DNA of 64,000 nucleotides. It comes from Buxus sempervirens. Taxonomy: Eukaryota > Streptophyta > Magnoliopsida > Buxales > Buxaceae. The stretch covers positions 4,787,828 through 4,851,827 of the forward strand of contig OX387195.1 in NCBI GenBank assembly GCA_947561395.2, given 5' to 3'. How positions within the stretch are numbered: position 1 is the first letter of the stretch; every line of letters starts with the position of its first letter. Below, in pieces: positions 11,947 through 21,860 of this stretch. Below the pieces are notes generated by a model, which ran no database searches, was not told the DNA's origin, and was given only the letters and a program-made list of their open reading frames with translations. Made by a program: the position numbers and the translations under genes.

Positions 11947-12218
11947 GCTGAACAACTCCGAGGAGATTCGCTTGGCCTAATTATATTTTTATCTAATAAG
12001 TCTTTAATTTCTTTTTTACAATATTGTAATAATTCTTGATTCATTTGAATTGGTCTAGCTTTAGCTGGTATTTGGTCTTCTGTAAAGCCTTGTTTATAAA
12101 GTAGACTAGTTACATGTTTTTTCCTATGCCAAAAAGCATTAGGAATGTCTGAGCAGACTTCTTTTTCTAGCTTGAATCTGAAATTGTCTATTTGTTGAAT
12201 TAGTTGTGGACTTTGTAA
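11947..12218 (-). pseudogene. Viral reverse transcriptase, N-terminal part
   Basis: The minus strand encodes the region before the RT core: MNQELLQYCKKEIKDLLDKN (from 12044), followed by IIRPSESPRSCSAF up to the LINE poly(A). This matches the RT N-terminal segment of caulimovirids in position and wording. The remainder of the domain resumes on the other side of the LINE. Confidence 0.75.
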
Positions 12219-12650
12219 CTATTTTTCTATGTTTTTGTGTTCAATTTTGTCCTTTAAAAACATGATTTGTTTCTCTTTTCTTTGAATTATATCTCCTTCA
12301 TTTGTTATTGATAGTTGTCTTAAAATATCTAGTTCTTTTGTTGCTTGTTTTGTAACAAAATCGAAATTTATTCTTTTTCCATTTCTTTGAGTTTCTAGAC
12401 CGTTTTCTGTAACACTAAAGTGTTGGATTAGTGTAAGAAAAGGTGTTCCTAAAATTATTTGCTTACTTAAATCTTTAACTAGCATAAATGGTGTTTTGAT
12501 ACAAATATCGTTATTGTATATATGTACGTTTGATAAATTGTAATTTATTTGTAATCTTGATCCACTTGCAATATGTATATTGAACCATACAATTTAAATC
12601 AGCTCCAGAATCAACTAAAGCTATTGAATTAAAAGTATTATTTATGACTA
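12219..12650 (-). pseudogene. Viral aspartic protease region
   Basis: The minus strand shows VDSGAD (about 12615-12598), the aspartic protease active site. It is followed, after a frame change, by an open stretch of 88 codons beginning MLVKDLSKQIILGTPFL, the usual second protease motif (ILGTPFL). The position between the zinc-knuckle region and the RT fits the family order. Frame changes make it non-functional. Confidence 0.7.
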
Positions 12651-13143
12651 AATTTATTCTAATGAACCACTTTCTTTAATTTATTCTTGAAATTATATCT
12701 AAGAATTGTTCGTTTTCTATTCCTTTTGAGGTTGAAGCCATATCTTCTTGTATATTGTTTGGTATATTGTTGTTCATTATTTGATTTTGTAAAGTATTTG
12801 TTATTGATCTTATTTCTTTTAATTTTATTTTTATTTGATTTATTTCGTGTTTTAAATCTTGAATCCTAATTTTTTCTTTTGGTGAGTTTTTAAATCTCTT
12901 CATTATTTCTTTGAAATCATAAATGTTTTGTTGTTTGTTAAGTACTTGTCTTTCTTAATTTATTGCTTTATTAAAAGATTGTATTAATTTTTGTAAAATA
13001 TTTTTTCTTTCTTGTGGATCTTGGATTCCATCTATTATATCTAATAAGAAAAATTGTTCTCTTGTAATCATACATATACTTGGTTTGTCACCACAATTCA
13101 TATGTATTACCTCATCTTCTTGAATTTGATTTATATCTTCATT

Positions 13144-13730
13144 TTATATTTCTTCTACTTCTTCAATATCTGAATCTTCTAATATTAGGATATTTTCTAA
13201 TTTATTTTTTAATTGTTGTGATAATTCTAGTTCATTCATTTTTTGTTTTAATCTACACTTGTTTGCATAATTTCCTATATAACTACACTTGTAACAAGAA
13301 ATTTCTTTATTAAATTTTTTGAATGATCTCGACTTATTTGGGTTTTTAGAAGTACTAGTCTTTGGTTTATTATGTTTAGGTTCTTCTTTAAATTTTTTAT
13401 AATGTTTATATCTTTTAGTAGATTTTCTATATTTTTGGTTAGATTTATGATCTTTTCCTTTTGATGGTAATTTAATATTTTCAAAACCATATTGACTGCA
13501 GAATGATCCTAGTTCTTTTTTAGTTGTCAAATTGTCTTTCTTAATTTGTTGTTTTAATTTTAAATTTGTGCATATTGCTAATCCTTCAGCATTTATAGCT
13601 GTTATTAAATCTCCATAAGTTAGTTTATCATACGGGATTAATCCTTTATATTGTTCTGCTACTTTTGATTTTATTTTTGCAGAAAAGGATTGTGGTAGTC
13701 TAGAAAGAAACTTTTCTTTCTAGAAGGGTT
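13144..13730 (-). pseudogene. Viral capsid C-terminal region with zinc-knuckle
   Basis: A Lys-rich stretch (13530-13144) carries CYKCSYIGNYANKC, a CX2CX4HX4C knuckle in which the His position reads Tyr. It is followed by an acidic tail (LEDSDIEEVEEI). Basic stretch, knuckle and acidic tail in this order are typical of the caulimovirid capsid C-terminus. The altered His would weaken zinc binding. Confidence 0.7.
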
Positions 13731-14640
13731 GGCTACAATCATCTCTTATCATAACCTTTGATAAGAAAATATCTTTGTACCAACGAAAATCTTGTAATTT
13801 CCTACATCTAAGATTTAATAATATTTCAAATGAATTATCTTTTATTTTTTATGGATCTCCTAAATACATTTTTGCTATGGAAAAAATTGAAGTTGAAACT
13901 GGATCGGGGATTTCTTCACCATCTTCAGTGTTTATTGGTTCTTGATCATTATCTAATTTTATAGCATTTAAAATATTGTACTTTTCATCTTCTGTGAGAT
14001 AATTATTCCACTAAGCTTTTAGATGACCAGTAAATCCTGCAATTAAAGTTTGAGCTATTGCTTGATTTGAAACATTTTCTTGTTTAATTTTATATGCAGT
14101 ACTTACCATTGTCATATGTTGTAAAGTTTCCATGATTAAATGTTCAGTTTTTCCATCAATGTTCCATTCATATATTGTGTGTAGATTATAAGAAGCTTGA
14201 GTAAATTGGTTTTTTTCTTCAAATTGCATATCTGGGAAAGTTGGTCTTTGATACAAATTTCTTTTACTTGACCATTCCATTTTGTTTATTTCTAATTTAT
14301 CTTCATTATCCGAATATTTATCTATTGTAATAACATCTTTATCTTTAGCCTTTAATTGTTTCAGAGTTTTTTGAGTTTCTTGAGTATCTGGTATATATAA
14401 CATATCTTTTAATCTTTCATTTATTTCAGTCTCAAAACTTTTATCTCTTAATTGTTTTGATAATGATTGAGGTATTTCATGTGATTTAAATATTGGAGTG
14501 TTTTTTGATTTTGAAGGTGGAATTTCATCTTGTATTTGAACAATTGTTTTTATTCTATCTATTTGTTTTCCTAAAGTATTTAAATAATTATTTGTAAAAT
14601 TTTTTTGTTCTATTATATTTCTTATATTTTTCACCTATAA
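13731..14640 (-). pseudogene. Viral capsid core region
   Basis: An open stretch of 207 codons (14634-14011) ends in NQAIAQTLIAGFTGHLKA followed by TAG where the right-hand copy has TGG (Trp). Downstream, the frame continues through a conserved region to about 13745 with an additional TAA at the GDP codons. Position, and the IAQTLI/GFTGHLK wording, fit the capsid core of the polyprotein. Two fragments of the same region lie inverted at 7190-7413 and 16615-18131. Confidence 0.75.
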
Positions 14641-16097
14641 TAGGTACCTTATCTTGTGTACTTTGTTTTATTTTAAAAATTGAAGCAGGTATTTTAGCAT
14701 TTTGTGTATTTAATGTTATTTTGTTTGAGTGGTGGATGTATAGATGTTATAATATTTCTATCTGTACAGTGCCATATTATTGTAGGTTTGTCTAAGATTG
14801 ATAAATCATCTTCAAACCAGTCAAAGAAAAACATATGGCATTGTATTGTGTTTAAATATTCATAGTATTTTTCTTGTATTTTCTTTCTTTGTTCTTTGTT
14901 GTATGTTGTAAAGAAATGTTTTCTTTTTGGTTCATTTTTTTATGAATAAAAATCCGTCTTAAGAAATTCTTTGTCAATTGTAAATTGTTTTTCTATCATT
15001 AAGAATTCAGGATTAATTTCTTTTGGGTCTTGCATTTGAGACAAAGTTGGTGACATACTTTGTTCTTCTTCCCTTTCATCTTCTTTGACTTGTTTGTAGA
15101 TTGGTTGAACTATGTTTGTTTGAGTATTTAACCTTGTTAAATTAATAGTTAATGGAATTGATGAACAAGATCTCCTAGAAGGTGTTTGATAACTTGATGA
15201 ACCTATTTCTAAATTTTTTAAATTCAATTCTGTTATTCGATTTGATGAAAACTTTATTTTGACACTTCCATCAGTATGTTGGATGACTTGTTCTAAGTTT
15301 TTATTTTCCTTTTTTGGAGGAGGAGAAGCAGATTTAATTTCCCATTCATGAGGTAATTTGACCTCATTTCATTGAATTGTTTTATGTACAATTAGATTTT
15401 CTTACCAAAAAAAAAAAAAAATGTACAATTAGATTTGAATTTTGAGGGTTTGTTTTAATTAATAAAGTTTCTCCTTTAGGACTTGTAACTTTAGCTAACG
15501 GATCTGCCATGGTTGTCATGGCTTTATAATGAATTCTAAATATGATTGCAAAGGGAAGGGATCCCGGAAGCATATCATATCCAGATGATTTAAAATTTAA
15601 AACTAAAGATTGTAAAATTCCTGGATCCATTAGAGACACAGAAAAGTTTGGAAAACAGTTGAAGTAGATTGGTCCGTTGTATATACTTGACTCTATTATT
15701 CCTAATAGCGAGTCCTTAATTGATTATGTCTACAATCTCTTAAACATAAAATTATTGCCATGTTTAAACCTTGTCTTGTTAAAAGTTTAATTGCTATTTG
15801 GACCATTCCTATGAGTATGTAATTGTATTTTTGTCTGTGCTTATCTAATGTATTTTTACTTAATAATTTAATTGTTTGATGTTCACTTGTTAAAGAGATT
15901 GTTTGTTCTATTGTTTTGATTGAGTAATTTGAAACAAATTTAAAACTTCATTTTTTGTAGATTTGATTAATTGGTACTTTTGGAATATTCCAATTGTTTA
16001 AATCTTTTTCTATATTTGATAAGTTATTTTCTTCTATGTTTAGAGTATATCCTTGAGATAATGTTCTTTGAGATATACTTCGCTTAAGGTAATTCAT
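14641..16097 (-). pseudogene. Viral polyprotein N-terminal region (movement-protein-like)
   Basis: The reading frame starts with MNYLKRSISQRTLSQGY at 16097, 196 nt downstream of the primer-binding site. After several stops it continues through DPGILQSLVLNFKSSGYDML (about 15627-15568) and MTTMADPLAKVTSPKGETLL, then NLKNLEIGSSSYQTPSRRSC (about 15224-15165). The Gly/Pro-rich core and its position before the capsid suggest the 30K-type movement protein of the polyprotein. It is broken by stops and by a 21-bp insertion at 15400. Confidence 0.6.
15384..15436 (+). mobile_element. 21-bp LINE stub with 16-bp target duplication
   Basis: The 16-bp sequence ATGTACAATTAGATTT occurs twice (15384-15399 and 15421-15436), separated by TCTTACC plus a run of 14 A. 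Target duplication plus a poly(A) tract and only a few unique bases is the signature of a LINE insertion truncated almost completely at its 5' end. The last unique bases, CTTACC, resemble the CTTATC preceding the poly(A) of the LINEs at 10897-11945 and 49434-55160. Confidence 0.85.
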
Positions 16098-16292
16098 TAG
16101 AATTTTGGTTTATTGGATACTAATTAGTAAATAGTGTTCTTCTTCCCAGACTATCAACGTCTTATGTCTTTTAACAGCAAGTTCCCGGCTTGGATAGACT
16201 GCTTGACTTACGGTTAGACAGAATCCAAACACTGAGAACTAAAAAATAAACAATAAACTTCAAATCCTAACTTCCTACCATCACCAATAAAA

Positions 16293-16309
16293 TGGCTCTG
16301 ATATCACTA
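16293..16309 (-). promoter_or_regulatory. Viral primer-binding site for initiator tRNA-Met
   Basis: The minus strand reads TAGTGATATCAGAGCCA, a near match to the TGGTATCAGAGC-type site used by plant pararetroviruses and many retrotransposons to prime from initiator tRNA-Met. It lies in the leader, 196 nt upstream of the polyprotein start at 16097, as expected. Confidence 0.75.
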
Positions 16310-16483
16310 AAAACAAGGATCGAATAAATGTTTACCGAGAAGAAAAATAACTACTTGCTTAAAGAAAAGGTTAAAACAGAAAACTAACAGCGGAAATGTA
16401 ATTAAAGAAACAATAACAAGGATCCTTTATTATTGTTTCAACTTTAAGTTTTTTCAAAAGTACTTTTAAAAATTGGTATTGGA

Positions 16484-16493
<10 letters not shown>

Positions 16494-16528
<35 letters not shown>
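16494..16528. repeat. (TA)n tract at internal junction of viral locus
   Basis: An AT dinucleotide tract of about 35 bp separates the minus-strand viral unit and its leader from the inverted plus-strand capsid fragment. It is flanked on both sides by the inverted-looking pieces TTTTCAAAAGTACTT and related sequence. Confidence 0.8.
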
Positions 16529-16530
<2 letters not shown>

Positions 16531-16614
16531 AACTTTAATTTTTTCAAAAGTACTTCCTAAAATAAGGATAAAATATTCCACTGTATGTGGAACTTCCTAA
16601 AATAAGGATCCTTT

Positions 16615-16859
16615 ATTAAAGGCTAAAGATAAAGATGTTATTACAATAGATAAATATTCGGATAATGAAGATAAATTAGAAATAAACAAAATGAAATGGT
16701 CAAGTAAAAGAAATTTTTATCCATGACCAACTTTCCCAGATATGCAATTTGAAGAAAAAAACCAATTTACTCAAGCTTCTTATAGTCCACATACAATATA
16801 TGAACGGAACATTGATGGAAAAATTGAACATTTAGTCATGAAAACTTTCAACATATGAC
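16615..16859 (+). pseudogene. Viral capsid-region fragment, right inverted copy (first part)
   Basis: The plus strand here matches the reverse complement of 14360-14115 almost base for base, with scattered substitutions, including a new in-frame TGA near 16729. It is interrupted by the F1 hAT element and resumes at 18016. Comparison with the unbroken copy gives the exact empty site of that insertion. Confidence 0.85.
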
Positions 16860-18015
16860 CATGGTTCAAATTATCGTATCGTATCGCACGTATCGCGGGA
16901 TACATAGGCACGATACACTACATAGGCACGATACACTAAACAGTTTTGAGATACGAAGAGGTTGATACTTAACGCTGTATCGACTGTATCGCTCGATACA
17001 GTTGTTAAAAGTAGAGAAAAATGTTAAAAAACGAAAAAATAGTAAGTTACGAGATCTCCCTTTGCTCTTTACTGAAAAACCTAATCCAAAATCCGTCAAA
17101 CCCCTTTGTTTTTAACCTATTTATGACCTAATTCATACCATAATTTGTTCAAAACAACTTTGAACAACGAATCAAACAACAAAAGTCAGATTCGTCAACA
17201 GTTTTGAGAAGTATGTTAGGTTTTCAATTTTTTTTTCATTTTAAATCATTATATTTTTATATTTAAGCATGATTTGACAATGTTTTGTATGAATCTATCA
17301 ATTTCAAGTGAAATCCATGGCTTGAAATTGTGTTTTTGGGTAAAAAATCAAATTTTTTTGCAATATGAAAAAAAGTGACGAAAATCTGTATTTTTTTGAA
17401 AAAAATTATACAAACCTTAACGGTTTGTCTTCAATTTTTTATATAAGATGCACATGGGGCTGATCTATCATTCCTATGATTCTTGCATTTTTTTCATGAA
17501 TAAAATTATTTTTAATAATTATTTTTGCTGAATATTAATTAAAAATATAGAAAATAATATTATATTTTTATTAAATTTGATATTTTGGTTTCACTTTTTT
17601 CCCAAGAGAGGTTGGTGATGCCATTTACATGCTTGTTGATATAGTTTCAATTATATTTTTATTAAATTTATTGTTGATTTTGATGTTTTAAGTATTAATA
17701 ACTTAGTGTGTTACTTATATTACTTGAATGAATTTTATAACCTTATTTATTGGTTTTTTAACCTTTTATAGCTTTTATTATAATTTTCATTCATTTTCGA
17801 GTATGCCTATTTGCTTCTATAATGCATAGATACTCTTTGTATAGCCCTATAATGCTAGAAACATGTTTATTTAACATATTTCTAACTTATCTTTCTATCT
17901 AGATAGGTTTTAATCTATGTATCCACCCGTATCCATCATTTTAGTGCGTATCCTCGATACGTTTCCATTTTTGAATCGTCCGATACGGCACATCGATATG
18001 ATACTTTGAACCATG
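16860..18015 (+). mobile_element. hAT-type non-autonomous element, family F1, copy 2 (1156 bp)
   Basis: Perfect 11-bp terminal inverted repeats, CATGGTTCAAA and TTTGAACCATG, and a perfect 8-bp target duplication CATATGAC (16852-16859 and 18016-18023) identify a hAT-type element. The unoccupied sequence is present in the same window on the minus strand near 14120 (ACAACATATGACAATGG), which confirms the boundaries. Both subterminal regions (16870-17005 and 17930-18000) carry many GTATCG/CGATAC hexamers, as expected of transposase-binding arrays. The middle is AT-rich and has no plausible ORF, so it depends on a transposase supplied elsewhere. Confidence 0.92.
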
Positions 18016-18131
18016 CATATGACAATGGTTAGTACTGGATATAAAATTAAACAAGAAAATGTTTCGGATCAAGCAATAGCTCAAACTTTAATTTCATGAT
18101 TTACTGATCATCTAAAAGCTTGGTTGGATAA
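18016..18131 (+). pseudogene. Viral capsid-region fragment, right inverted copy (second part)
   Basis: The match to the minus-strand capsid copy resumes immediately after the F1 element (the CATATGAC duplication, then AATGGTTAGTACTGG). It continues to AAAGCTTGGTTGGATAATTA, where the (TA)n tract begins. At the codon where the main copy has TAG, this copy keeps TGG. Confidence 0.85.
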
Positions 18132-18153
18132 TTATATATATATATATATATAT
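18132..18153. repeat. (TA)n tract at right edge of viral locus
   Basis: AT dinucleotide tract at the right border of the virus-like sequence, matching the tract at 7113-7127. Beyond it no viral similarity was seen. Confidence 0.65.
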
Positions 18154-18477
18154 TCTGTAAAATATATTCTTTAAAGAGATACATATTTATTAAAATATAA
18201 TATGTATGTGTATGTAAATATAGAATAAAATAGAAATATATGTATATATTATATGTATGTATGTATGTATATATCTAAGGATATGTGTTATCATAGAAGT
18301 ATTAGTATTTTCTGATTTTTATTTCTTATAAGTTTTTAATATTTTTAGATTTCTTAGAAAATTTCAGCAAAATGGCATGAAAAATGCTGGCAAAGTGCTG
18401 CCGAAAATGGCACGATGAATCAGAAAAATATAAGAAATTAGAAATATTATATTAAGGGTGAAATACATTAAAAAAAC

Positions 18478-18529
<52 letters not shown>

Positions 18530-18829
18530 AATATATAAACAATCACAAAAGATTGAGCTATGCAATTCTAACAAACATAAGTTGTGTACAATGATCTAGA
18601 TTTTAAAATGAAAGAATATACAATTTAGGTATGTAAGTAATACAAAATAAACGTAGAAAATAGAAAAAACTAGGGGACTCTCCAACCTAGCAAATAGAGT
18701 CTCCTCCTAATTATATCTCAAGTGCATATATTTACCCAAGATACAAGTACTACTGCTCCCATGTTATATAATATTGATAAGATTATTGATGTTTCTACAT
18801 GTGATACTTTTATTGTTTTTTTTCAATGT
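18154..18829. other. AT-rich spacer with (TC)n microsatellite
   Basis: The stretch holds a run of about 45 bp of CT repeats at 18481-18527 and, near 18360-18420, a short piece with GGCAAAGTGCTGCCGAAAAT that resembles the inside of F2 MITEs. I see nothing else. Confidence 0.5.
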
Positions 18830-21172
18830 TAAAGATGGTGCCAATTAGTGGGAACTTAGGATAATGCTCATAGACAATAATAATTTTCCGGTGTGGGTGG
18901 AATGGAAGGTGCCAAAGTTGTTAGATGAATATGAGCAATAACTATCTGTGGGTAGTTTACAATGAAGGTATGGTCCTATAATCTATGGTGCTTGATAATG
19001 ATGATGGCATCAGTACTAGGTACCATATTTGTGTTGTTTCTAGCAATATCCTCCTTGCCTCTAATACAAATAGAATGAAGTGGTGAATCCAACATCCAAA
19101 AAGCCAAAGGTTTTTGCAGTAGCAACATTGTCTGCTCCCTTATACTGCTTGCCCTTCCTTTTGTGCCTTTGATAATGCAATAAATGTGCATCCCTTGTCA
19201 ACTCTTTGACATAGCCTCTTATACCTTGGTTAATGTCTTATGTGGCATAATTAAATTGGGATTGCCCCATGAAAGGTGTCACTAATGGTTGTTGACTCTA
19301 TATGCCACCGTTTCCTATTGTGCAGTCATCAATATTATTGTCATCATCACTATCATCACCACTCCCATCACCCTTACCATTACCATTACCATCACTTCTA
19401 GGTTGGGTGCTGTTGCTACTTTCCTCCTTGACTTTACTTTGGCTTCACTAAAAGTTTCGTGTTGGGTTGGGGGTACAATCATCACTTGTCTATTAAATGA
19501 TACGCTACTGTATTCTTCCCCCAACCTCCAATCTCTTATCCTCATCTTTGAAGCAACACATGCATAACATGGCTATTGGCTAGGTCCTATGTCAGGCTTA
19601 TTGATCTCCATGCTTTTCACCCACTTAGCAAACTTGTCGTCGTGCACCTCATGATCAAAGAATATGTCAAAAGGGTCCTGTTGAATGGTGTTTTTGTGCA
19701 CCTTCCTCCATTGCCTTAGTTTGAATCTCATGTTTTAGTGGTAAGATAGCTATTTTTGGAGCTTCTGATATGGTACTCTATTCCTCTACTTCCTGTATAA
19801 CAGTGCAGATTTGATCAAATTCCTTTGACAATCTGAGGGTTTGTTTGGGGACCCTGCCGGCAAGTGCTTGAGGGGCAAAAGCATCAACCCTGTAGATGCT
19901 CCACTAGTAGTATGAACAAGGATTTTACAGTGGTTGGATTCTATTGATATGACATCATTGACTCTTTGGTTGCAATGGCGGTGGCTTTATGGAATAAGTC
20001 ACATAACTTTAAAAAAATGATGATCTGTGAAGAACAAGTGAAAGTGAGTGTATTACATCAATCTCATTTAGAGGTTGTAAGCTAACTCTAAAAGTGTGTT
20101 AAGTGCCTAGTGCTCTTCCAAAATTATGCTTTGTAGCAGAGTCTGGATTCAGCTTTGTGTACACTTGGTCACAGGCATGAGTTACATTATGGATTGACCC
20201 TAGCCTATGCTTGTGTTGGTACTATAGGTTCAAGTAATAGGCTATAAAAGGTATTTAGGGGAAAAAAAGTGTTTGTCCGATTAAGAAATATCAACTTAAA
20301 TAGAACAAAACCTAAATCTTAAGAATTAAGGTACAAGATTCACTTTCTGGTTGGATAAGCTGCATGAGAGTACCCATCTATTGTTTATCAATGATCTCAT
20401 GCACCCACTTGTAAGAGAAGGAGACATGGCCTAATTTGCACCTTCTTAGTGGATATGCAATGAAAGGATGGGATATCTCTTGGTATCAACTATATATAAA
20501 AACACAAAAGATGGGCTCTAACAATCCCACTAGGCTGTGCATGCTCTTCAAGAAGCACTTAGAGAGGATAATGTCCTACCTTGCCTTGTCCATAATGGTC
20601 TTATTGCAGGGTGATTGGACCTACTGAGTATTTGTAAATGTAAATCTCAAACCATTTTGGTGTTTTAAGATGCTATCAAGAGAGAATTTATATTAAACAG
20701 GTGACACAAGGCCCCACCATATCACCTTGCATGCCTCCATTTCATAACAAACACATAGCAATGACACACAAAGGTCATTAAAATTCTTTGCATTCTATAG
20801 TACCTCTAGCACTTTCCTTTTCACCTCATTGCCTCTAGCATCAGATCTATAAAATGAGCAGTGTGTGGGGCCCAATAGAGGTTTACCTATTTTGCATTAT
20901 CCTATCAACTTCACCTCCTCAATGACATCCTTATAGGCATTCTTGATCTTGTCAAAGGCATCAATTGATCTCAGGAAAACTGCTGTCCCCCAATAGTAAA
21001 GTATAAAGACGATGATGGACAATCTGGTGGGACCTCTTAAATAATCACATATAAGTGTCACCTGTACTCGTCCTGGTGTGGCAAAAGGCTGCCTATATGG
21101 TCTTTGAGCTCCACCTTGTCTACGTCCATATACTTCCCAAAATCTCATTTGGGGTAAGGGAAATGCTTTCAA
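18830..21172 (-). pseudogene. Decayed hAT transposase (DUF659/hAT type)
   Basis: The minus strand shows a long, broken hAT transposase. SILFHNFHNMIDIVQMSK lies just beyond the TRIM (about 21700-21650). MKAFPLPQMRFWEVYGRR follows at 21172, then YWGTAVFLRSIDAFDKIKNA (the DUF659 core) at about 20987-20928. WAPHTAHF-type and KWVHEIIDK sequence come later (about 20870 and 20410). The C-terminal tail at 19700-18830 is repetitive and Gly/Val/Met-rich in some frames. Many stops and frame changes interrupt it. A second copy of the tail lies at 40642-41262. Terminal repeats of the element were not identified. Confidence 0.7.
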
Positions 21173-21324
21173 TGTAACGACCTAACCTAGTGAGGTATTG
21201 TCCGCTTTGGGCCTAAGCTCGCAGTTTTGTCCTCAAAAGGCATCTCGCTAGTTAGAATGTTCTCCCGGGCTCTTATACCTTACCAGGCATTCATCCGTTT
21301 CCAATGTGGGATTGGGATATCACA
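21173..21324 (-). repeat. TRIM 3' LTR
   Basis: Left of two direct terminal repeats; starts TGTAACGACCTAACC on the plus strand and ends GATATCACA. In the inferred minus orientation it is the 3' LTR, adjoining the polypurine tract (14 C on the plus strand, 21329-21342). Confidence 0.88.
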
Positions 21325-21489
21325 ATCTCCCCCCCCCCCCCCTTTCAGGGCTGCATGTTGTAGTGATCACCTAGAAGTCTGCCAGCCCTTCATGGGCCCG
21401 CCCTCATCGGTCCAACCACCTCCTCTGGGCAACGCAAGGGCCTACACCAGCCACGGACTACTAGGCCCGGAATTAGCTCTGATTCCTTT

Positions 21490-21640
21490 TGTAACGACCC
21501 AACCTAGTGAGGTATTGTCCGCTTTGGGCCTAAGCCCGCACGGTTTTGTTCTCAAAAGGCGCCTCACTAGTTAGAGTGTTCTCCATGCTTTTATACCTTA
21601 TCGGGCATTCATCTGTTTCCGATGTGGGATTGGGATCACA
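21490..21640 (-). repeat. TRIM 5' LTR
   Basis: Right of two direct terminal repeats; starts TGTAACGACCCAACC on the plus strand and ends GGGATCACA. In the inferred minus orientation it is the 5' LTR, adjoining the primer-binding site. Confidence 0.88.
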
Positions 21641-21645
21641 TTCAA

Positions 21646-21860
21646 CTTTGACATTTGAACAATGTCAATCATGTTATGGAAGTTATGGAAGAGTATGGAA
21701 CTAGCTGCATTAGCTGAGATTTGATTGAAGATGAATTTTTATATGAATGTACCTTTCTTTCTCTCTGATGCCACCCTTACTTTACACATTTTTTCAGTTT
21801 TTTCAGTTTTTTGTTAGATGATGGTGCAATGATGAATCAACTAGTGGATCTAATAGCCCC
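21646..21860 (-). pseudogene. hAT transposase pseudogene, N-terminal side
   Basis: Continuation of the hAT transposase upstream of the TRIM on the minus strand, with a stretch reading like the N-terminal part of the DUF659 region (ISANAASSILFHNFHNMID). Degenerate, with stops. The BED-type zinc finger expected farther upstream was not recognised. Confidence 0.5.

Larger units (their letters stand above)
7113..18153 (-). other. Endogenous pararetrovirus locus (Caulimoviridae, florendovirus/petuvirus-like), rearranged
   Basis: The locus lies between (TA)n tracts at 7113-7127 and 18132-18153. Its body is one viral unit on the minus strand: PBS near 16300, a start codon at 16097, then movement-protein, capsid, protease, reverse transcriptase and RNase H regions and a further C-terminal region ending at 8886. 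A promoter-like leader follows at 8215-7445. On both sides it is flanked by plus-strand pieces of the capsid region (7190-7413 and 16615-18131), so it is a head-to-head, rearranged integrant. All coding parts carry stops or frameshifts. It is further broken by a LINE (10897-11945), a 21-bp LINE stub (15400) and a hAT element (16860-18015). Family assignment rests on the domain order and RT; the genus is an inference. Confidence 0.85.
21173..21640 (-). mobile_element. Complete TRIM retrotransposon (468 bp)
   Basis: Two direct repeats of about 151 bp (21173-21324 and 21490-21640), each starting TGTAACGACC and ending TCACA, flank an internal segment of about 165 bp. The whole is bounded by a perfect 5-bp duplication TTCAA (21168-21172 and 21641-21645). 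On the minus strand, a primer-binding site ATCAGAGCTAATTCC (initiator tRNA-Met type) adjoins the right LTR (21471-21487), and a G-rich polypurine tract adjoins the left LTR. It is therefore a terminal-repeat retrotransposon in miniature, with no coding capacity. The LTRs differ at roughly 10% of positions by eye, so it is old. It splits the hAT transposase pseudogene. Confidence 0.92.

Noticed and set aside
18481..18527. CT-repeat as a CRISPR-like or regulatory array
   Set aside because: It is a simple dinucleotide microsatellite with no spacers.
21227..21574. Open frame of 115 codons across the TRIM
   Set aside because: It spans LTR and internal non-coding sequence; the Pro-rich reading comes from the polypyrimidine tract.
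21173..21640. Possible Cassandra TRIM carrying a 5S rRNA-like part
   Set aside because: The LTRs lack 5S rRNA promoter-like sequence, so it is a TRIM of another family.
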